Shown: positions 1-10,975 of the stretch, piece by piece
How positions within the stretch are numbered: position 1 is the stretch's first letter
Layout of the letters: every line of letters starts with the position of its first letter
From: Lagierella massiliensis
GTDB lineage: Bacteria; Bacillota; Clostridia; Tissierellales; Peptoniphilaceae
NCBI RefSeq assembly: GCF_001407835.1
Contig: NZ_CYUO01000004.1
Coordinates: forward strand, 361,001-425,000
DNA length: 64,000 nucleotides
Direction of reading: 5' to 3'
Made by a program: the position numbers and the translations under genes
Notes under the pieces: generated by a model
Databases searched by the model: none
What the model was told of the DNA's origin: nothing
The model's input: the letters and a program-made list of their open reading frames with translations, nothing else

Positions 1-981
1 TATTCAGTACAAAGACTGATAGAGATTATAGACAAGGTTACAAACAGAGGTGGTACAGTAATAATACCTTCCTTTGCCGTTGGTAGAACCCAAGAGATTA
101 TTTACGATTTGAACAGTCATTATGACAGTGCTGAAAAAATAGAATATCACAATAGAGTTCCAATATATATCGACTCACCACTTGCAGTTCGTGCAACGGA
201 AGCTTTTACGAAAAATTCCTATTTCTTCAATGATGTGGCAAGAGATTTGATTAAGAGTGGAGATAATATTTTCGAGTTTGAAAATTTAAAATATATTTCT
301 GATGTGGAAGAGTCAATCACATTAAACAAAGTAAAATTTCCAAGGGTTATAATTTCATCCTCAGGAATGGCAACGGCAGGAAGAGTCAGACATCATTTGA
401 AACACAACCTCTGGGATGAAAAAAATGCAGTTGTCTTTGTAGGGTATCAATCAGAAGGCTCTCTTGGAAGAATATTATTAGATGGTGTAAAGGATGTAAA
501 GATACTCGGCGAAGATATAAAAGTAAATGCGGAAATTTATGACCTGGACGGATTTTCTGGTCATGCCGACAAAGATATGTTATATGAATGGATGAAAAAT
601 TTTGAAGGAAAGCCAAAAGTATTTGTGGTACATGGAGAAGAAAAAGCTCAAATAGAATTTAAGGACAGATTAGAAGAAGGGCTTGGTCTGGAATGTACAA
701 TACCAAAATTAAATGAAGAATTTGTTTTACAGCCAGGAAGAGAAAGCATCGATACCGCATATGAAAATGTTAAAAATTCTTTTGAAATAGAATCTGAAGT
801 GGACGAACTGATTAAGAACTTGGGAAATATTAAAAATAGAGATTTTATAAATGATTTAAAAAATATGTCTGGTGATGAGTACTCTGATGTAAGACGAAAG
901 ATATATAACATTAAAAATGAAATAATGAATATCTATAATGATTTTTCAGAGGAAAAGGAAGCTGAAAAAATAAAAAAATAG
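1..981 (+). CDS. MBL-fold beta-CASP nuclease, C-terminal part (5' truncated)
   Basis: The frame is open from base 1, so the start lies outside the window and about 326 codons are visible. The beta-CASP segment is recognisable by IPSFAVGRTQE near the left edge, SGMATAGR in the middle and FSGHAD followed by VFVVHGE near the end. These are hallmarks of the RNA-specificity region of metallo-beta-lactamase-fold nucleases (YSH1/CPSF-like). The metal-binding HxHxDH motif would be upstream and is not seen. The last ~90 residues are a charged helical tail. A hairpin terminator follows the stop codon. RNA cleavage or trimming is the family role; the exact substrate is unknown. Confidence 0.85.
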   Translation, partial: YSVQRLIEIIDKVTNRGGTVIIPSFAVGRTQEIIYDLNSHYDSAEKIEYHNRVPIYIDSPLAVRATEAFTKNSYFFNDVARDLIKSGDNIFEFENLKYISDVEESITLNKVKFPRVIISSSGMATAGRVRHHLKHNLWDEKNAVVFVGYQSEGSLGRILLDGVKDVKILGEDIKVNAEIYDLDGFSGHADKDMLYEWMKNFEGKPKVFVVHGEEKAQIEFKDRLEEGLGLECTIPKLNEEFVLQPGRESIDTAYENVKNSFEIESEVDELIKNLGNIKNRDFINDLKNMSGDEYSDVRRKIYNIKNEIMNIYNDFSEEKEAEKIKK

Positions 982-983
982 AT

Positions 984-1020
984 TTTGGGGACTTGGGTTT
1001 AACTTAAGTCCCTTAATTTT
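984..1020 (+). terminator. Rho-independent terminator after the beta-CASP nuclease gene
   Basis: The 7-bp stem GGGACTT/AAGTCCC (988-994 with 1006-1012) is followed by a T-rich stretch. It separates the nuclease gene from the glycogen operon. Confidence 0.6.
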
Positions 1021-1052
1021 AACAAATATTAACCAATCTATGATAGATTTAA

Positions 1053-1081
1053 TACTTTAATTTGGCAATTAAGGGTATAAT
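1053..1081 (+). promoter_or_regulatory. Candidate promoter of the glg operon
   Basis: A perfect TATAAT lies at 1076-1081, 35 bp before the glgB start. The hexamer 17 bp upstream (TACTTT) is a poor -35, so this promoter may be weak or need an activator. Confidence 0.45.
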
Positions 1082-1116
1082 AATATAAAGTGTATTTAAA
1101 AAACAAGGTGGTTGAA

Positions 1117-2994
1117 ATGAAATTTTTTTATCAGGACAATTTAGTAGAAGACTCCTATCTCTATAACGAAGGAAAAAATTATAAAGCATATGAATTTTTA
1201 GGTTCTCATAAAGTAAAAATAGATGATAAAGAATATGTTCGATTTGTAGTTTGGGCTCCAAGGGCAAAGTATGTAAACCTTTGTGGGGACTTTAACTGCT
1301 GGGATGAATTAAGTCTTCCTTTAAATAGGATTGGTCAAACGGGACTATGGACAATAACTGTAGAAGGAGTAAATATTTTTGACAGTTATAAATATAGAAT
1401 TGTAGGTTCAAATGACATCGTGAAATTAAAAGCAGATCCATTTGCTTTTCATGCAGAGAATAGACCGAATACCGCATCAAAATTCTATGACATTTCAAAT
1501 TACAAATGGAATGATACGAGGTGGATGAATAAAAGAAAAAAGGAAGAGGGGATAGATTCTCCAATATCCATTTATGAACTGAATTTGAGTTCATGGAGGA
1601 AAAAAGATAACGGAGACTTCTATTCCTATAGAGAGATGGCAGATGAACTCGTTGACTATGTAAAAGACATGGGCTTTACTCATGTGGAACTTATGCCAGT
1701 AATGGAACACCCTTATGACGGTTCATGGGGGTATCAAATATCAGGATATTATGCACCTACGTCACGATTTGGAACACCTCATGACTTTATGTACTTAATA
1801 GACAGATTTCACCAAAGAAATATAGGAGTCATATTGGACTGGGTTCCAGGACATTTTTGTCCAGATGACTTTGCACTAAGGGAGTTTGACGGAAGTCCCA
1901 CATATGAATCTGACTATGAATCCCTTTCTCAAAATGAACAGTGGGGAACATTAAATTTTGATTTAAGCAAAAATGAAGTTAAAAATTTTTTAATATCATC
2001 TGTACTATATTGGATGGATTATTATCATATTGACGGCATAAGAGTTGATGCAGTGGCATATATACTTCATTACAAAATTGAAGATGAAGTCGGAAATCCA
2101 GATAGCAACAACGTGGACTGGAATGGAGTAAACTTTTTAAAAGAATTGAACGAGACTGTAAAAAGTTTTTATCCCGACAGCATTATGATTGCAGAAGACT
2201 CTTCTCCATGGCCTAAAGTTACAGCTCCAGTCAAAGACGGTGGCCTCGGATTTAAATTTAAGTGGAACATGGGTTGGATGAACGATACTTTAAAATATGT
2301 AAAGATGGATCCAATATTTAGAAAAGACCACCACAATCTTGTTACATTTAGCTTGATGTATGCCTTTAACGAAAATTTTATACTGCCATTCAGTCATGAC
2401 GAAGTTGTTCATATGAAGGGTTCAATGATAAATAAAATGCCAGGAAGTTATGAAGATAAGTTTTCGGCTCTTAAATTACTTATGATGTTTATGTTTGGAC
2501 ATCCTGGAAAAAAATTAAACTTCATGGGAAATGAAATTGCCCAATTTGATGAATGGAACGAGTGGCAAAGTCTTACGTGGTCTGTTTTAGACTATGACTC
2601 TCATAGAAAATACCAAAAGTTTTTTAAAGATTTGAATACTATTTATAAAAAAGAAAAGGCGTTTTGGGAAGTGGATTATTCCTATGACGGATTTGAGTGG
2701 ATTGAAGTAAACAACAGTGATGAATCTGTGTTTATATTTGAGAGAATTTCAAAAAACGGAGAATCAATAATCTGCGTTTACAACTTTACGGGAGTTAGAA
2801 GAGAAAATTATCCTGTTGGTGTAAGAGAAGATGGAAGTTACAAGGTCATATTTAATAGTGCCATGGAAAAATATGGTGGTAACTTGAAGAGGAACAAGAG
2901 TATTAAAACGGTTAAAGAGAGTTTTCAAGGTAGAGAAAATTCTTTCAGAATAGATATAGAACCGTTATCTGCGGTATTTATAAAGAAAAAATAG
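1117..2994 (+). CDS. glgB: 1,4-alpha-glucan (glycogen) branching enzyme
   Basis: This GH13 enzyme makes alpha-1,6 branches in glycogen. An N-terminal CBM48-like domain ([16 protein letters not shown]) is followed by the (beta/alpha)8 barrel. Catalytic landmarks are [20 protein letters not shown] (nucleophile Asp), [10 protein letters not shown] (acid/base Glu) and [12 protein letters not shown]. The length of 625 residues is normal. I chose ATG 1117 because AAGGTGG sits 5 bp upstream; the frame also opens at a GTG 27 bases earlier that has no ribosome binding site. It is the first gene of the glycogen operon, 10 bp from glgC. Confidence 0.95.
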   Translation: MKFFYQDNLVEDSYLYNEGKNYKAYEFLGSHKVKIDDKEYVRFVVWAPRAKYVNLCGDFNCWDELSLPLNRIGQTGLWTITVEGVNIFDSYKYRIVGSNDIVKLKADPFAFHAENRPNTASKFYDISNYKWNDTRWMNKRKKEEGIDSPISIYELNLSSWRKKDNGDFYSYREMADELVDYVKDMGFTHVELMPVMEHPYDGSWGYQISGYYAPTSRFGTPHDFMYLIDRFHQRNIGVILDWVPGHFCPDDFALREFDGSPTYESDYESLSQNEQWGTLNFDLSKNEVKNFLISSVLYWMDYYHIDGIRVDAVAYILHYKIEDEVGNPDSNNVDWNGVNFLKELNETVKSFYPDSIMIAEDSSPWPKVTAPVKDGGLGFKFKWNMGWMNDTLKYVKMDPIFRKDHHNLVTFSLMYAFNENFILPFSHDEVVHMKGSMINKMPGSYEDKFSALKLLMMFMFGHPGKKLNFMGNEIAQFDEWNEWQSLTWSVLDYDSHRKYQKFFKDLNTIYKKEKAFWEVDYSYDGFEWIEVNNSDESVFIFERISKNGESIICVYNFTGVRRENYPVGVREDGSYKVIFNSAMEKYGGNLKRNKSIKTVKESFQGRENSFRIDIEPLSAVFIKKK

Positions 2995-3004
2995 GAGGAA
3001 GAAC

Positions 3005-4144
3005 ATGAGGGCGAAAAAAAGAGTCGTAGCAATGCTTTTAGCAGGTGGACAGGGCTCCAGACTCAAGGATTTAACAAAATATATTGCCAAGCCTGCAGTA
3101 CCTTTTGGAGGAAAATATAGGATTATCGACTTTGCTTTAAGTAATGCAACCAATTCGGATATAAGGGATATAGGTGTGCTTACACAGTACAAACCCTTTT
3201 CTTTAAATGCCCATTTGGGGAATGGCGCTCCATGGGATTTGGATAGAAATAATGGCGGTCTTAGAATACTCCAACCATTCTACACTGAAAAGGGAGGTAA
3301 ATGGTATGAAGGGACTGCAAATGCAATTTATGAAAATATAAACTATTTGGAAAATCTATCACCAGAGTATGTGCTTATACTATCTGCAGATCACATATAC
3401 AAAATGGATTATAATGAACTATTGAAATATCATAAATCAAAGGGATCTGCACTAACTGTAGCAGTTCGTGAAGTACCTTGGGAAGAAGCGTCTCGTTTTG
3501 GGATTTTAAATGCAGATGATGATGGCAGAATTGTGGAATTTGAAGAAAAGCCAGAAAAACCAAAAAGCAATCTTGCATCCATGGGAATATATATGTTTGA
3601 CTGGCCTGTTTTGAAACATTATTTAGAAAAGGATAACAAAGATGAAGACTCATCCCACGACTTTGGTAAAAATATTATTCCAAGCATCATCGGAGACGAC
3701 AAACCAGTTTATGCGTATAAATTTGACGGATACTGGAAAGATGTTGGAACAGTTAGGTCATACTGGGAAGCGAATTTAGACTTACTTGAAGATGATGAAA
3801 AACTTAATTTATATGATAGCAACTTCAGAATTTTCACTAAGTCAAGAGATCTTCCACCTCATTATATTTCGTCAACTGGAAAGGTTAAGAAATCACTTGT
3901 AAATGAAGCCTGTGTTATTTCAGGTAAAATTTCAAACTCTGTACTCTTTTCTAAAGTAACTGTAGAAGAGGGAGCGGTACTTGAGAACTGTGTAGTTTTA
4001 TCAAATGTTAAGGTAAATAAAGATGCTAAAGTATATAATGCTGTAATCACAGAAGACATTGTTATTGAAGAGGGAATGGAAATAGGAAACCCTGATGAAA
4101 ATAAAGTATATTTAGTATCTAATGATGGAATTATAGAAGAATAG
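3005..4144 (+). CDS. glgC: Glucose-1-phosphate adenylyltransferase, catalytic subunit
   Basis: The enzyme makes ADP-glucose from ATP and glucose-1-phosphate, the committed step of bacterial glycogen synthesis. It has the nucleotide-binding loop [14 protein letters not shown], then [15 protein letters not shown] and [10 protein letters not shown]. The C-terminal third shows hexapeptide-repeat (left-handed beta-helix) character. The 379-residue length matches the family. GGAGG precedes ATG 3005, and glgD begins 9 bp after the stop. Intact catalytic motifs make this the active partner of the GlgC/GlgD pair. Confidence 0.95.
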   Translation: MRAKKRVVAMLLAGGQGSRLKDLTKYIAKPAVPFGGKYRIIDFALSNATNSDIRDIGVLTQYKPFSLNAHLGNGAPWDLDRNNGGLRILQPFYTEKGGKWYEGTANAIYENINYLENLSPEYVLILSADHIYKMDYNELLKYHKSKGSALTVAVREVPWEEASRFGILNADDDGRIVEFEEKPEKPKSNLASMGIYMFDWPVLKHYLEKDNKDEDSSHDFGKNIIPSIIGDDKPVYAYKFDGYWKDVGTVRSYWEANLDLLEDDEKLNLYDSNFRIFTKSRDLPPHYISSTGKVKKSLVNEACVISGKISNSVLFSKVTVEEGAVLENCVVLSNVKVNKDAKVYNAVITEDIVIEEGMEIGNPDENKVYLVSNDGIIEE

Positions 4145-4153
4145 GAGGAGCAT

Positions 4154-5272
4154 ATGCAAGACTGTATTGGTATAATCATCGGAGGAAAATCCACAGACAG
4201 ATTTAGTTCTCTTTGTAAAACAAGACCTGCATATATGCTTCCATTTGCAGGTAGATATAGACTAATTGACTTTACCCTATCGAACTTGGCGAACAACGAC
4301 TTGTCAAATGTATTACTCTATGGTGGAGGAAATTTAAGATCCACATTGGATCATATTGGAAATGGAAAGTCTTGGGAGCTTAACAGAAGAAGAAATGGTT
4401 TAATAATATTTCCAGAGATAAAGAGTTCAATTGCCAATGAAAATACTGAAATGGGAATGTTTTTTGAAACTCTTAAGTATTTTGAAGATTCAAAAGAAGA
4501 ATATCTATACATTGTCGATCCAATGGCAATTGACAAAGAAGACTTGACTAAAGCATATGATAGAATGGTAAATGAAAATTTAGATGTACTTCTCTTCTAT
4601 GTTGAACAAGAAGATAGTTTAGGAAAATACATTGGAGAGAAAAAACTCATCTTTGACGAGGATAAAAAACTTAACAAGATAGGTACCAATCTTGGAACTG
4701 AAGAGTCTTTTCCAATGTTAATAAGAGAAGGCTTTATAAAAAAAGAAGTATTTATAAATATGGTTAAAAAATCTGTAGAAAATTCCGATGCAAAAACACT
4801 TCTTGAAGCAATCTCAAACAACATGGATAATCTTGATATCGGAATTTATAAACAGGACTCAAGTGTTGAACTGATTAGGGATTTAAAATCATTTTATGAT
4901 GTAAATATGAAACTATTAAATCAAGACTTTTACAATAAACTCTTTTATGACAATGGAGTTGTACTTACAAAGTCAAAGGACGAACCGTCAACATCATATG
5001 GAGAAAATGCAAAGATAAATAATTCTCTTATTGCAAATGGGTGCAAGATTGATGGATATGTTGAAAATTCCATTATCTTTAGAGGAGTTGAAATAAAGTC
5101 AGGAGCAGTTATAAAAAACTCCATTCTTTTCCAAAATACAGTTATAGGAAAAGAGGCTGTTGTAGTAAACACTATAACAGACAAGGGGGCATATATTAAA
5201 GATGAAGTTTCTATTGCAGGTTCGAGAACAGCTCCTTATGTAGTTGAGAAATATTTTGTAGTGGAGAAATAA
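4154..5272 (+). CDS. glgD: GlgD, non-catalytic ADP-glucose pyrophosphorylase subunit
   Basis: This is a GlgC paralogue of 372 residues. The pyrophosphorylase signature is degraded: GIIIGGKSTDRFSSL replaces the GGxGxRL loop. The fold markers RPAYMLPFAGRYRLIDF and the C-terminal hexapeptide repeats remain. In Firmicutes, GlgD forms a heterotetramer with GlgC and modulates its activity. It lies between glgC (9 bp) and glgA (1 bp), as expected for co-translated partners. Confidence 0.93.
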   Translation: MQDCIGIIIGGKSTDRFSSLCKTRPAYMLPFAGRYRLIDFTLSNLANNDLSNVLLYGGGNLRSTLDHIGNGKSWELNRRRNGLIIFPEIKSSIANENTEMGMFFETLKYFEDSKEEYLYIVDPMAIDKEDLTKAYDRMVNENLDVLLFYVEQEDSLGKYIGEKKLIFDEDKKLNKIGTNLGTEESFPMLIREGFIKKEVFINMVKKSVENSDAKTLLEAISNNMDNLDIGIYKQDSSVELIRDLKSFYDVNMKLLNQDFYNKLFYDNGVVLTKSKDEPSTSYGENAKINNSLIANGCKIDGYVENSIIFRGVEIKSGAVIKNSILFQNTVIGKEAVVVNTITDKGAYIKDEVSIAGSRTAPYVVEKYFVVEK

Positions 5273-5273
5273 A

Positions 5274-6713
5274 ATGAATATACTTTATTGTAGCTCTGAA
5301 AGCTATCCATTTATAAAAACGGGAGGGCTTGCCGATGTGGCAGGCTCACTGCCTTTAGAGCTTAAAGCCATGGGTGAGGACATTAGAGTAGTGCTTCCTC
5401 TCTATGGACAAATACCAAATGAATATAGAGAAAAAATGGAATATGTGGGCTATTATTATGTGGACATTGGAATGAGACATGACTATGTTGGGATAATGAA
5501 GCTTTTGCATGAAGGAGTAACATTTTACTTTTTAGATAATGAATTTTATTTTAAAAGACAAAATGTTTATGGAGAGCTTGACGACGGAGAAAGATTTTTA
5601 TTTTTCTCAAAGGCAGTTACAATTCTTCCAAAGGTAATAAACTTTAAACCAGATGTTATTCATACAAATGACTGGCATACTGCCATGGTAAATGTCTATG
5701 TAAAGGACTTTGCAAGGGGAGACGACTATTATAAATCCATTAAGACAATGTTTACAATTCACAATCTAAAATACCAAGGGGTTTTCAACTCTGACATATT
5801 GGGTTTTGCAGGACTGTCTCCAGAATATTTTAATGACGAAGCTCTAAAGTACTATGACTGTATAAACTTTATGAAAGGTGGAATTGTTTTTTCAGACATC
5901 CTTACAACTGTTTCCAATACCTATGCCAACGAAATTCAACATGCCTACTTTGGAGAGGGACTTGATGGAATAATAAGAAAGTATTCTTATAAGCTATATG
6001 GAATTGTAAATGGACTGGATTATAATACGTGGAACCCACTAACTGACCAACATCTTGTTAAAAATTATGACATAGATAGTATAGATAACAAGGTTTTAAA
6101 TAAACTTGAAGTTCAGAAGAGATATAATCTTCCACAAAATCCAAATGTGCCTATGTTTGTAATGGTGTCAAGACTTGTGGATATGAAGGGTTTGGATATT
6201 TTGCTTTTCATAATGGACGAGTTACTTTATTTTGAAGATATACAAGTGGTGGTGCTTGGAACTGGAAGTAAAACTTACGAAGAATCTCTTAAATATTTTC
6301 AAAATAAATATCCAGACAAGTTCGCTGCAAGAATTTATTATTCTAACGATGAGTCACATCTTCTTTATGCTGGAGGAGACTTTTTGTTGATGCCTTCACT
6401 GGCAGAGCCATGTGGAATTTCACAACTAATGGCAATGAGATATGGAAATCTTCCAATAGTTAGGGAAACTGGTGGACTTAAAGATACTGTTAAGCCATAC
6501 AACAAATTTACTGGAGAGGGAACAGGTTTTTCATTTGCAAATATAAATGCACATGAGTTGTTATTCACAATAAAAAATGCAATAAAAACCTACTATGACA
6601 AAGAGGCTTTGAAAAAACTTCAAAAATCGGCCATGCTTCAAAAGAATGATTGGGAAAGCTCTGCTAAGGAGTATTTAAAATTATATAAGAGGACTTCAGG
6701 AATCTATGATTAA
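5274..6713 (+). CDS. glgA: Glycogen synthase (ADP-glucose), GT5
   Basis: The enzyme extends alpha-1,4-glucan from ADP-glucose. The N-terminal KTGGLADVAGSLP is the ADP-glucose-binding KxGGL motif. HTNDWHTA and TIHNLKYQG follow, and the C-terminal Rossmann half contains PSLAEPCGISQLMAM with the conserved Glu. The 479-residue length is standard for GT5 enzymes. The start is 1 bp after the glgD stop, and the end overlaps the next gene by 8 bp. Confidence 0.95.
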   Translation: MNILYCSSESYPFIKTGGLADVAGSLPLELKAMGEDIRVVLPLYGQIPNEYREKMEYVGYYYVDIGMRHDYVGIMKLLHEGVTFYFLDNEFYFKRQNVYGELDDGERFLFFSKAVTILPKVINFKPDVIHTNDWHTAMVNVYVKDFARGDDYYKSIKTMFTIHNLKYQGVFNSDILGFAGLSPEYFNDEALKYYDCINFMKGGIVFSDILTTVSNTYANEIQHAYFGEGLDGIIRKYSYKLYGIVNGLDYNTWNPLTDQHLVKNYDIDSIDNKVLNKLEVQKRYNLPQNPNVPMFVMVSRLVDMKGLDILLFIMDELLYFEDIQVVVLGTGSKTYEESLKYFQNKYPDKFAARIYYSNDESHLLYAGGDFLLMPSLAEPCGISQLMAMRYGNLPIVRETGGLKDTVKPYNKFTGEGTGFSFANINAHELLFTIKNAIKTYYDKEALKKLQKSAMLQKNDWESSAKEYLKLYKRTSGIYD

Positions 6714-8952
6714 AGTTGACAAGTATGATTTAGTAAATAGGATTGAAGAGGAGCTTTATATAAGAAATTCTTTGGAGACCTATGAAGTAAATAAAACTGA
6801 AGTTTATAAGGCTCTGGCAAAATGTATCAGAGATATTATAGCTTATTCTTGGAGCCCTTCTAAGGATAAGCTTTTTTCAAAAAAACAGATATATTTATTT
6901 TCTTTTGAATACAATACAAGTAATTTTTTAAGTAAAAATCTTAACTATCTCGGACTAAGTCAAGTTGCAAGGGAAAGTCTTGGTATATTAGGATATAATT
7001 TTGATGAAATTTTAAATTGTGAAGTATTTCCTTTGCTTGGTGAAGGTGAACTTGGAGATTTATCCTACTTCATGTTGGAGTCTAACTGTAAAAATAAAGT
7101 AAAAGCATATGGGCTTAGATATGAAAATGGAAGGTTTAAACAGGAAATAATAGATCATAGGCAAGTTGAAATGGTTAAGAGTTGGACCATGGAAGAATTT
7201 CCCTGGGAGATAAAAAGAAATAGAGAAGATATAAATATATTTGGAAAAAATATCAAATCCACTTCCTATGACATAAAAGTTTTGACAAAGAACTTAGAAA
7301 ATATAAATGTGCTTAGACTATTTGAATCAAATATAGAACGATTAACTTACCCTATGAAGATAATAGAAGGGGAAGGGCTTAAAGAAATTGAAAGTTATAT
7401 GCTTATTAATTCACTTTCAAGATTTTTATATATGGAAGATGTAAATCCCATGGGAAAGAAGATAAGACTTGGGCAAGAGTATTTTTTAGCAAGTTCTGGT
7501 GTAAAAGATATTGTAAAGGATCTTAAGAGAGAAAAAGAAATAGATTTTAAAAATAAATTTACCATACTTTTAAACGAAAACCACACTCTTATAACTATTC
7601 CTGTTTTTATAAAAGAATTTTGTGACAATTTTAGACTTACAAAAGAAGAAGCCCTAAAACTGGTGGAGACTAATTTTCAGTATAGAAGCTTTGAAGGGAT
7701 AGATATAAATAAAAAGATTTGGTCTGAAAGTTTGATTAGAGAAGTCTGCCCAGACATTTTAGAGTATTTAGATTTTATATATGACTTTTTTGAAATAGAG
7801 GTTCAAAATCCAAAGTATTATAATTTTTATGAGATTTTATTTCACACTGTAAAAAATATTTTCCCAATGTCTAAAATGCAAAGGGATAGTTTTTATAAAG
7901 GGTATGAAATAAACACAGGAGAAAAACCAGTTAGGGAATATGAAGTTCAAAATAAATTATTAAATATAGCACCATGGTTATGGGAGTCTAATCCAAAACT
8001 ATATGGTCTTTTGAGTGCTATTTCAGATAAAAATAGTTTACAAAATCCAAATTTATTAAAAGCTCTTCCAGAAAAGTTTACAGATGAACAGCAAAGTTCG
8101 GTTATAAAAATAAAAGATGAAAATAAGTTAAAAATCAAGAGCATGGTTTATAGAAAATATAAAGTAATTTTAAATCCAAAATCTATTTACGTTATGCAAC
8201 TTGAAACATTTCAAGAGAAGAGAAGACAATTTTTAACATGTTTGTATTTAACTGAAAAATATTTTGAGCTAATAGATAATTCAAATTTAGATATGCCTGA
8301 CGTAACATATTTTATTGGAGGATTGTCATCTCCAAAATATCTTGCATCAAAGTATGTGATAAGATATATAAATGTATTAAAGGATTTAGTTAACAGTGAC
8401 TTATCAATTAAGGACAAATTGAAAATTGTTTTTATTGAAGATTTAAACCGAGAAAAGATGATGAGTCTTTCCAAGGGCTGTGATGTGGTAGAACAGATTG
8501 CAACGCCTGGTCTTGAAGTTGTGGCAAACAATGTTTTAAATTTTATGATAAATGGTTCTCTTGTAATGGGAAGCAGGACTGGAATCAATTTAGAACTTTC
8601 TGAGACTAAAAAAGAATTCATATATCTATTTGGAAGTTCTAAAGAGGAAATAGAAGGAAGTTTTAGAGATTGTTCTAAGGTTGAAGAGAATATTTTTAAA
8701 AAGAGTAGACTTGGAAATGTAATAAACAAAATAAGAAACTCAAACTTTATAGAACTAAAAGATTCCTTTGAAGAGATTTATAATTTAATATTAAAATATA
8801 ATGACAGTTTTCAAGTTTTTAGAGATTATGATGATTACTATGGTACATGGAAAGAGATTGAAAAAGATTATAGGGATAAAAGAGTTTGGACAAAAAAATC
8901 TCTACAGAGCATAAGAAGTTGTGGAGAATTTTCAAACTCCTTTGAAATATAA
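6706..8952 (+). CDS. Glycogen phosphorylase-like protein, catalytic residues lost
   Basis: The 748 residues align along the whole length with GT35 glycogen phosphorylases. LFSFEYNTSNFLSKNLNYLG, AYGLRYENGRFKQEI and FPWEIKR match the N-terminal half, and VEQIATPGLE with FMINGSLVMGS matches the PLP region. Key residues are changed. The PLP-binding lysine (GNMKFMLNG in active enzymes) is Asn612. NDTHP is NENHT (290-294). The KRIHEYKRQ block is ETFQEKRRQ (from residue 500), so the phosphate-contacting Lys-Arg pair is gone. TNGITPRRW has become LLNIAPWLW. I infer a non-catalytic paralogue, possibly a glucan-binding or regulatory subunit by analogy with GlgD. It overlaps glgA by 8 bp. Confidence 0.85.
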   Translation: MIKVDKYDLVNRIEEELYIRNSLETYEVNKTEVYKALAKCIRDIIAYSWSPSKDKLFSKKQIYLFSFEYNTSNFLSKNLNYLGLSQVARESLGILGYNFDEILNCEVFPLLGEGELGDLSYFMLESNCKNKVKAYGLRYENGRFKQEIIDHRQVEMVKSWTMEEFPWEIKRNREDINIFGKNIKSTSYDIKVLTKNLENINVLRLFESNIERLTYPMKIIEGEGLKEIESYMLINSLSRFLYMEDVNPMGKKIRLGQEYFLASSGVKDIVKDLKREKEIDFKNKFTILLNENHTLITIPVFIKEFCDNFRLTKEEALKLVETNFQYRSFEGIDINKKIWSESLIREVCPDILEYLDFIYDFFEIEVQNPKYYNFYEILFHTVKNIFPMSKMQRDSFYKGYEINTGEKPVREYEVQNKLLNIAPWLWESNPKLYGLLSAISDKNSLQNPNLLKALPEKFTDEQQSSVIKIKDENKLKIKSMVYRKYKVILNPKSIYVMQLETFQEKRRQFLTCLYLTEKYFELIDNSNLDMPDVTYFIGGLSSPKYLASKYVIRYINVLKDLVNSDLSIKDKLKIVFIEDLNREKMMSLSKGCDVVEQIATPGLEVVANNVLNFMINGSLVMGSRTGINLELSETKKEFIYLFGSSKEEIEGSFRDCSKVEENIFKKSRLGNVINKIRNSNFIELKDSFEEIYNLILKYNDSFQVFRDYDDYYGTWKEIEKDYRDKRVWTKKSLQSIRSCGEFSNSFEI

Positions 8953-8962
8953 GCAGGTGTAT

Positions 8963-10864
8963 ATGAATTTTTGGGATATAAAAGATATAAATTTGGGAAT
9001 TGAGTACAGCAAGAACAAAACTACATTTAGAACCTATTCTCCAGATAGGGAGAAGTTATCTGTTGTTATTTATGACGACCCAGATGCCATGGAGAGAAAA
9101 GAATTTGATATGACAAAGGACAAAATGGGATTTTGGGAATGTACTGTGGAAGGTGACTTAAACCTCAAATATTATAATTATTTAGTGGACGAAAAGTACG
9201 AAGTTACAGATCCATATTCTATTTCATCTTCTATAAATAGCAAGAGGTCTGTGGTTGTAGATTTAGAAATGACAAATCCAAAAGGCTTTTTAGATCATGA
9301 AGTACCAGTAAATAATCCACAGGATGCAATAATTTATGAAACTCATGTAAAGGACTTTACCTATAACAAATCTTCAGGAGTTCGTGAGAAATTTAGAGGA
9401 AAGTTTTTAGGAATTTCTGAAGATAATACAAGCTATGAAGGATTTGAAACTGGTCTTAGTCACATAAGAGATCTTGGTATAACTCATTTACATCTAATGC
9501 CGATTTATGATTTTTTAACCGTTGATGAAAACAACGAAGCTTTTAACAATCCAAATAATTACAACTGGGGATACGACCCAGAACTCTATAATACTCCTGA
9601 AGGTTCCTATTCAGTTGACTCAAAAAATCCTATATCAAGGATAAAGGAATTTAAAGAACTTGTAATGGCTTGTCATAAAAATGGAATATCTGTTGTGATG
9701 GACGTGGTTTACAATCATACATTCAGAAGTCTTGATTCGAATTTCAATGTGCTTGCTCCATCCTGTTATTATAGGATTAATCAAGATGGTACTTTTTCCA
9801 ATGGATCAGGTTGTGGTAATGAATTTGCCTCAGAAAAAGCTATTGCAAGAAAATTTATAATAGACTCCCTCAAGTATTGGGTTAGAGAATATAAAGTAGA
9901 TGGATTTAGATTTGACCTTATGGCACTAATAGATAGAGAGACAGTTGATATTATAGTAAGTGAACTAAGAAAGTTAAATCAGAATATTTTAATTTATGGT
10001 GAACCGTGGATGGCTTGGGATTCAACCCTTCCAATTAATAATAGAACTCTACCTGGGTCTCAAAAGGAAAGAAAATTTTCAATATTTAACTCAAGGTTTA
10101 GAGATGCGATTAAAGGCGATAACGATACAGATGTCAAAGGATATATTCAAGGAGAGTTTCATCTGAAAAAAGAAATTCAAATTGGAATTATGGGAAGCAT
10201 AACTTCTTTAGATGGGTATGAAGGATTAACTAAATATCCATATGAAAGTATAAACTACTTCAACTCACATGATAATTTAATTTTGGCAGATAAACTAAAA
10301 AAATCTACTTTAAAAGAAGATATGAAGTACTTTATAAACATCAATAAGATGGCATTTAATATAATTTTATTGTCCTTTGGACTACCTTTCTTTCATGCTG
10401 GAAATGAATTTCTACGTTCAAAAAACATGGATCATAATTCCTATAGAAGTCCTATAACTGTAAATCAAATTGATTGGAGTTTAAAAAAAGAAAATTATGA
10501 ACTATATAGTCATGTGAGAAATTTAATTCATCTTAGAAGAAAGTATTGTAGATATATGTTGAAAAGTTATGATGAAATGGCGGACAGTTTTTATTTTATA
10601 AATGAACTTTTAGATTCTGTAATCGGTTATACCATACTTGGAGAAGATGGAATGCTTTCAATTCTTCATAATAGTGGTAGAGAAAAATTTGTTTTAGAGC
10701 ATAATAACTTAGAGAATCATATTTCCTATTATTACAAGGATATTAAAGTTAAAGATATAGAGCTAATATTTGATGAAGAGGCAAAGTCTAAGGGAAGGAT
10801 AGACTTAGAAGAAGACATAGTTATACCACCTGTTACAACATATGTATTAAAGCTTAGGTGTTGA
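8963..10864 (+). CDS. pulA: Type I pullulanase (debranching enzyme)
   Basis: This GH13 enzyme hydrolyses alpha-1,6 branches. It has an N-terminal CBM48-like domain and the diagnostic type I motif YNWGYDP. The four GH13 regions are present: DVVYNHT, DGFRFDLMALID (nucleophile Asp), YGEPW (acid/base Glu) and NSHDN. No signal peptide is seen, so it acts in the cytoplasm on glycogen. I placed the start at ATG 8963 (AGGTG just upstream, 10 bp after the previous stop). A GTG at 8921 would add 14 residues and overlap the phosphorylase-like gene. The 633-residue length fits intracellular pullulanases. Confidence 0.92.
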   Translation: MNFWDIKDINLGIEYSKNKTTFRTYSPDREKLSVVIYDDPDAMERKEFDMTKDKMGFWECTVEGDLNLKYYNYLVDEKYEVTDPYSISSSINSKRSVVVDLEMTNPKGFLDHEVPVNNPQDAIIYETHVKDFTYNKSSGVREKFRGKFLGISEDNTSYEGFETGLSHIRDLGITHLHLMPIYDFLTVDENNEAFNNPNNYNWGYDPELYNTPEGSYSVDSKNPISRIKEFKELVMACHKNGISVVMDVVYNHTFRSLDSNFNVLAPSCYYRINQDGTFSNGSGCGNEFASEKAIARKFIIDSLKYWVREYKVDGFRFDLMALIDRETVDIIVSELRKLNQNILIYGEPWMAWDSTLPINNRTLPGSQKERKFSIFNSRFRDAIKGDNDTDVKGYIQGEFHLKKEIQIGIMGSITSLDGYEGLTKYPYESINYFNSHDNLILADKLKKSTLKEDMKYFININKMAFNIILLSFGLPFFHAGNEFLRSKNMDHNSYRSPITVNQIDWSLKKENYELYSHVRNLIHLRRKYCRYMLKSYDEMADSFYFINELLDSVIGYTILGEDGMLSILHNSGREKFVLEHNNLENHISYYYKDIKVKDIELIFDEEAKSKGRIDLEEDIVIPPVTTYVLKLRC

Positions 10865-10975
10865 TATGGAATATAGAGAATTAGACGGATTTGAAGAGAT
10901 GTTGGAAGATGAAAATTTTCTGATGTTTAAAGAAAAAATTTTTAAAACTAAAAAGTCAAAAGAAACTAATGGAAA

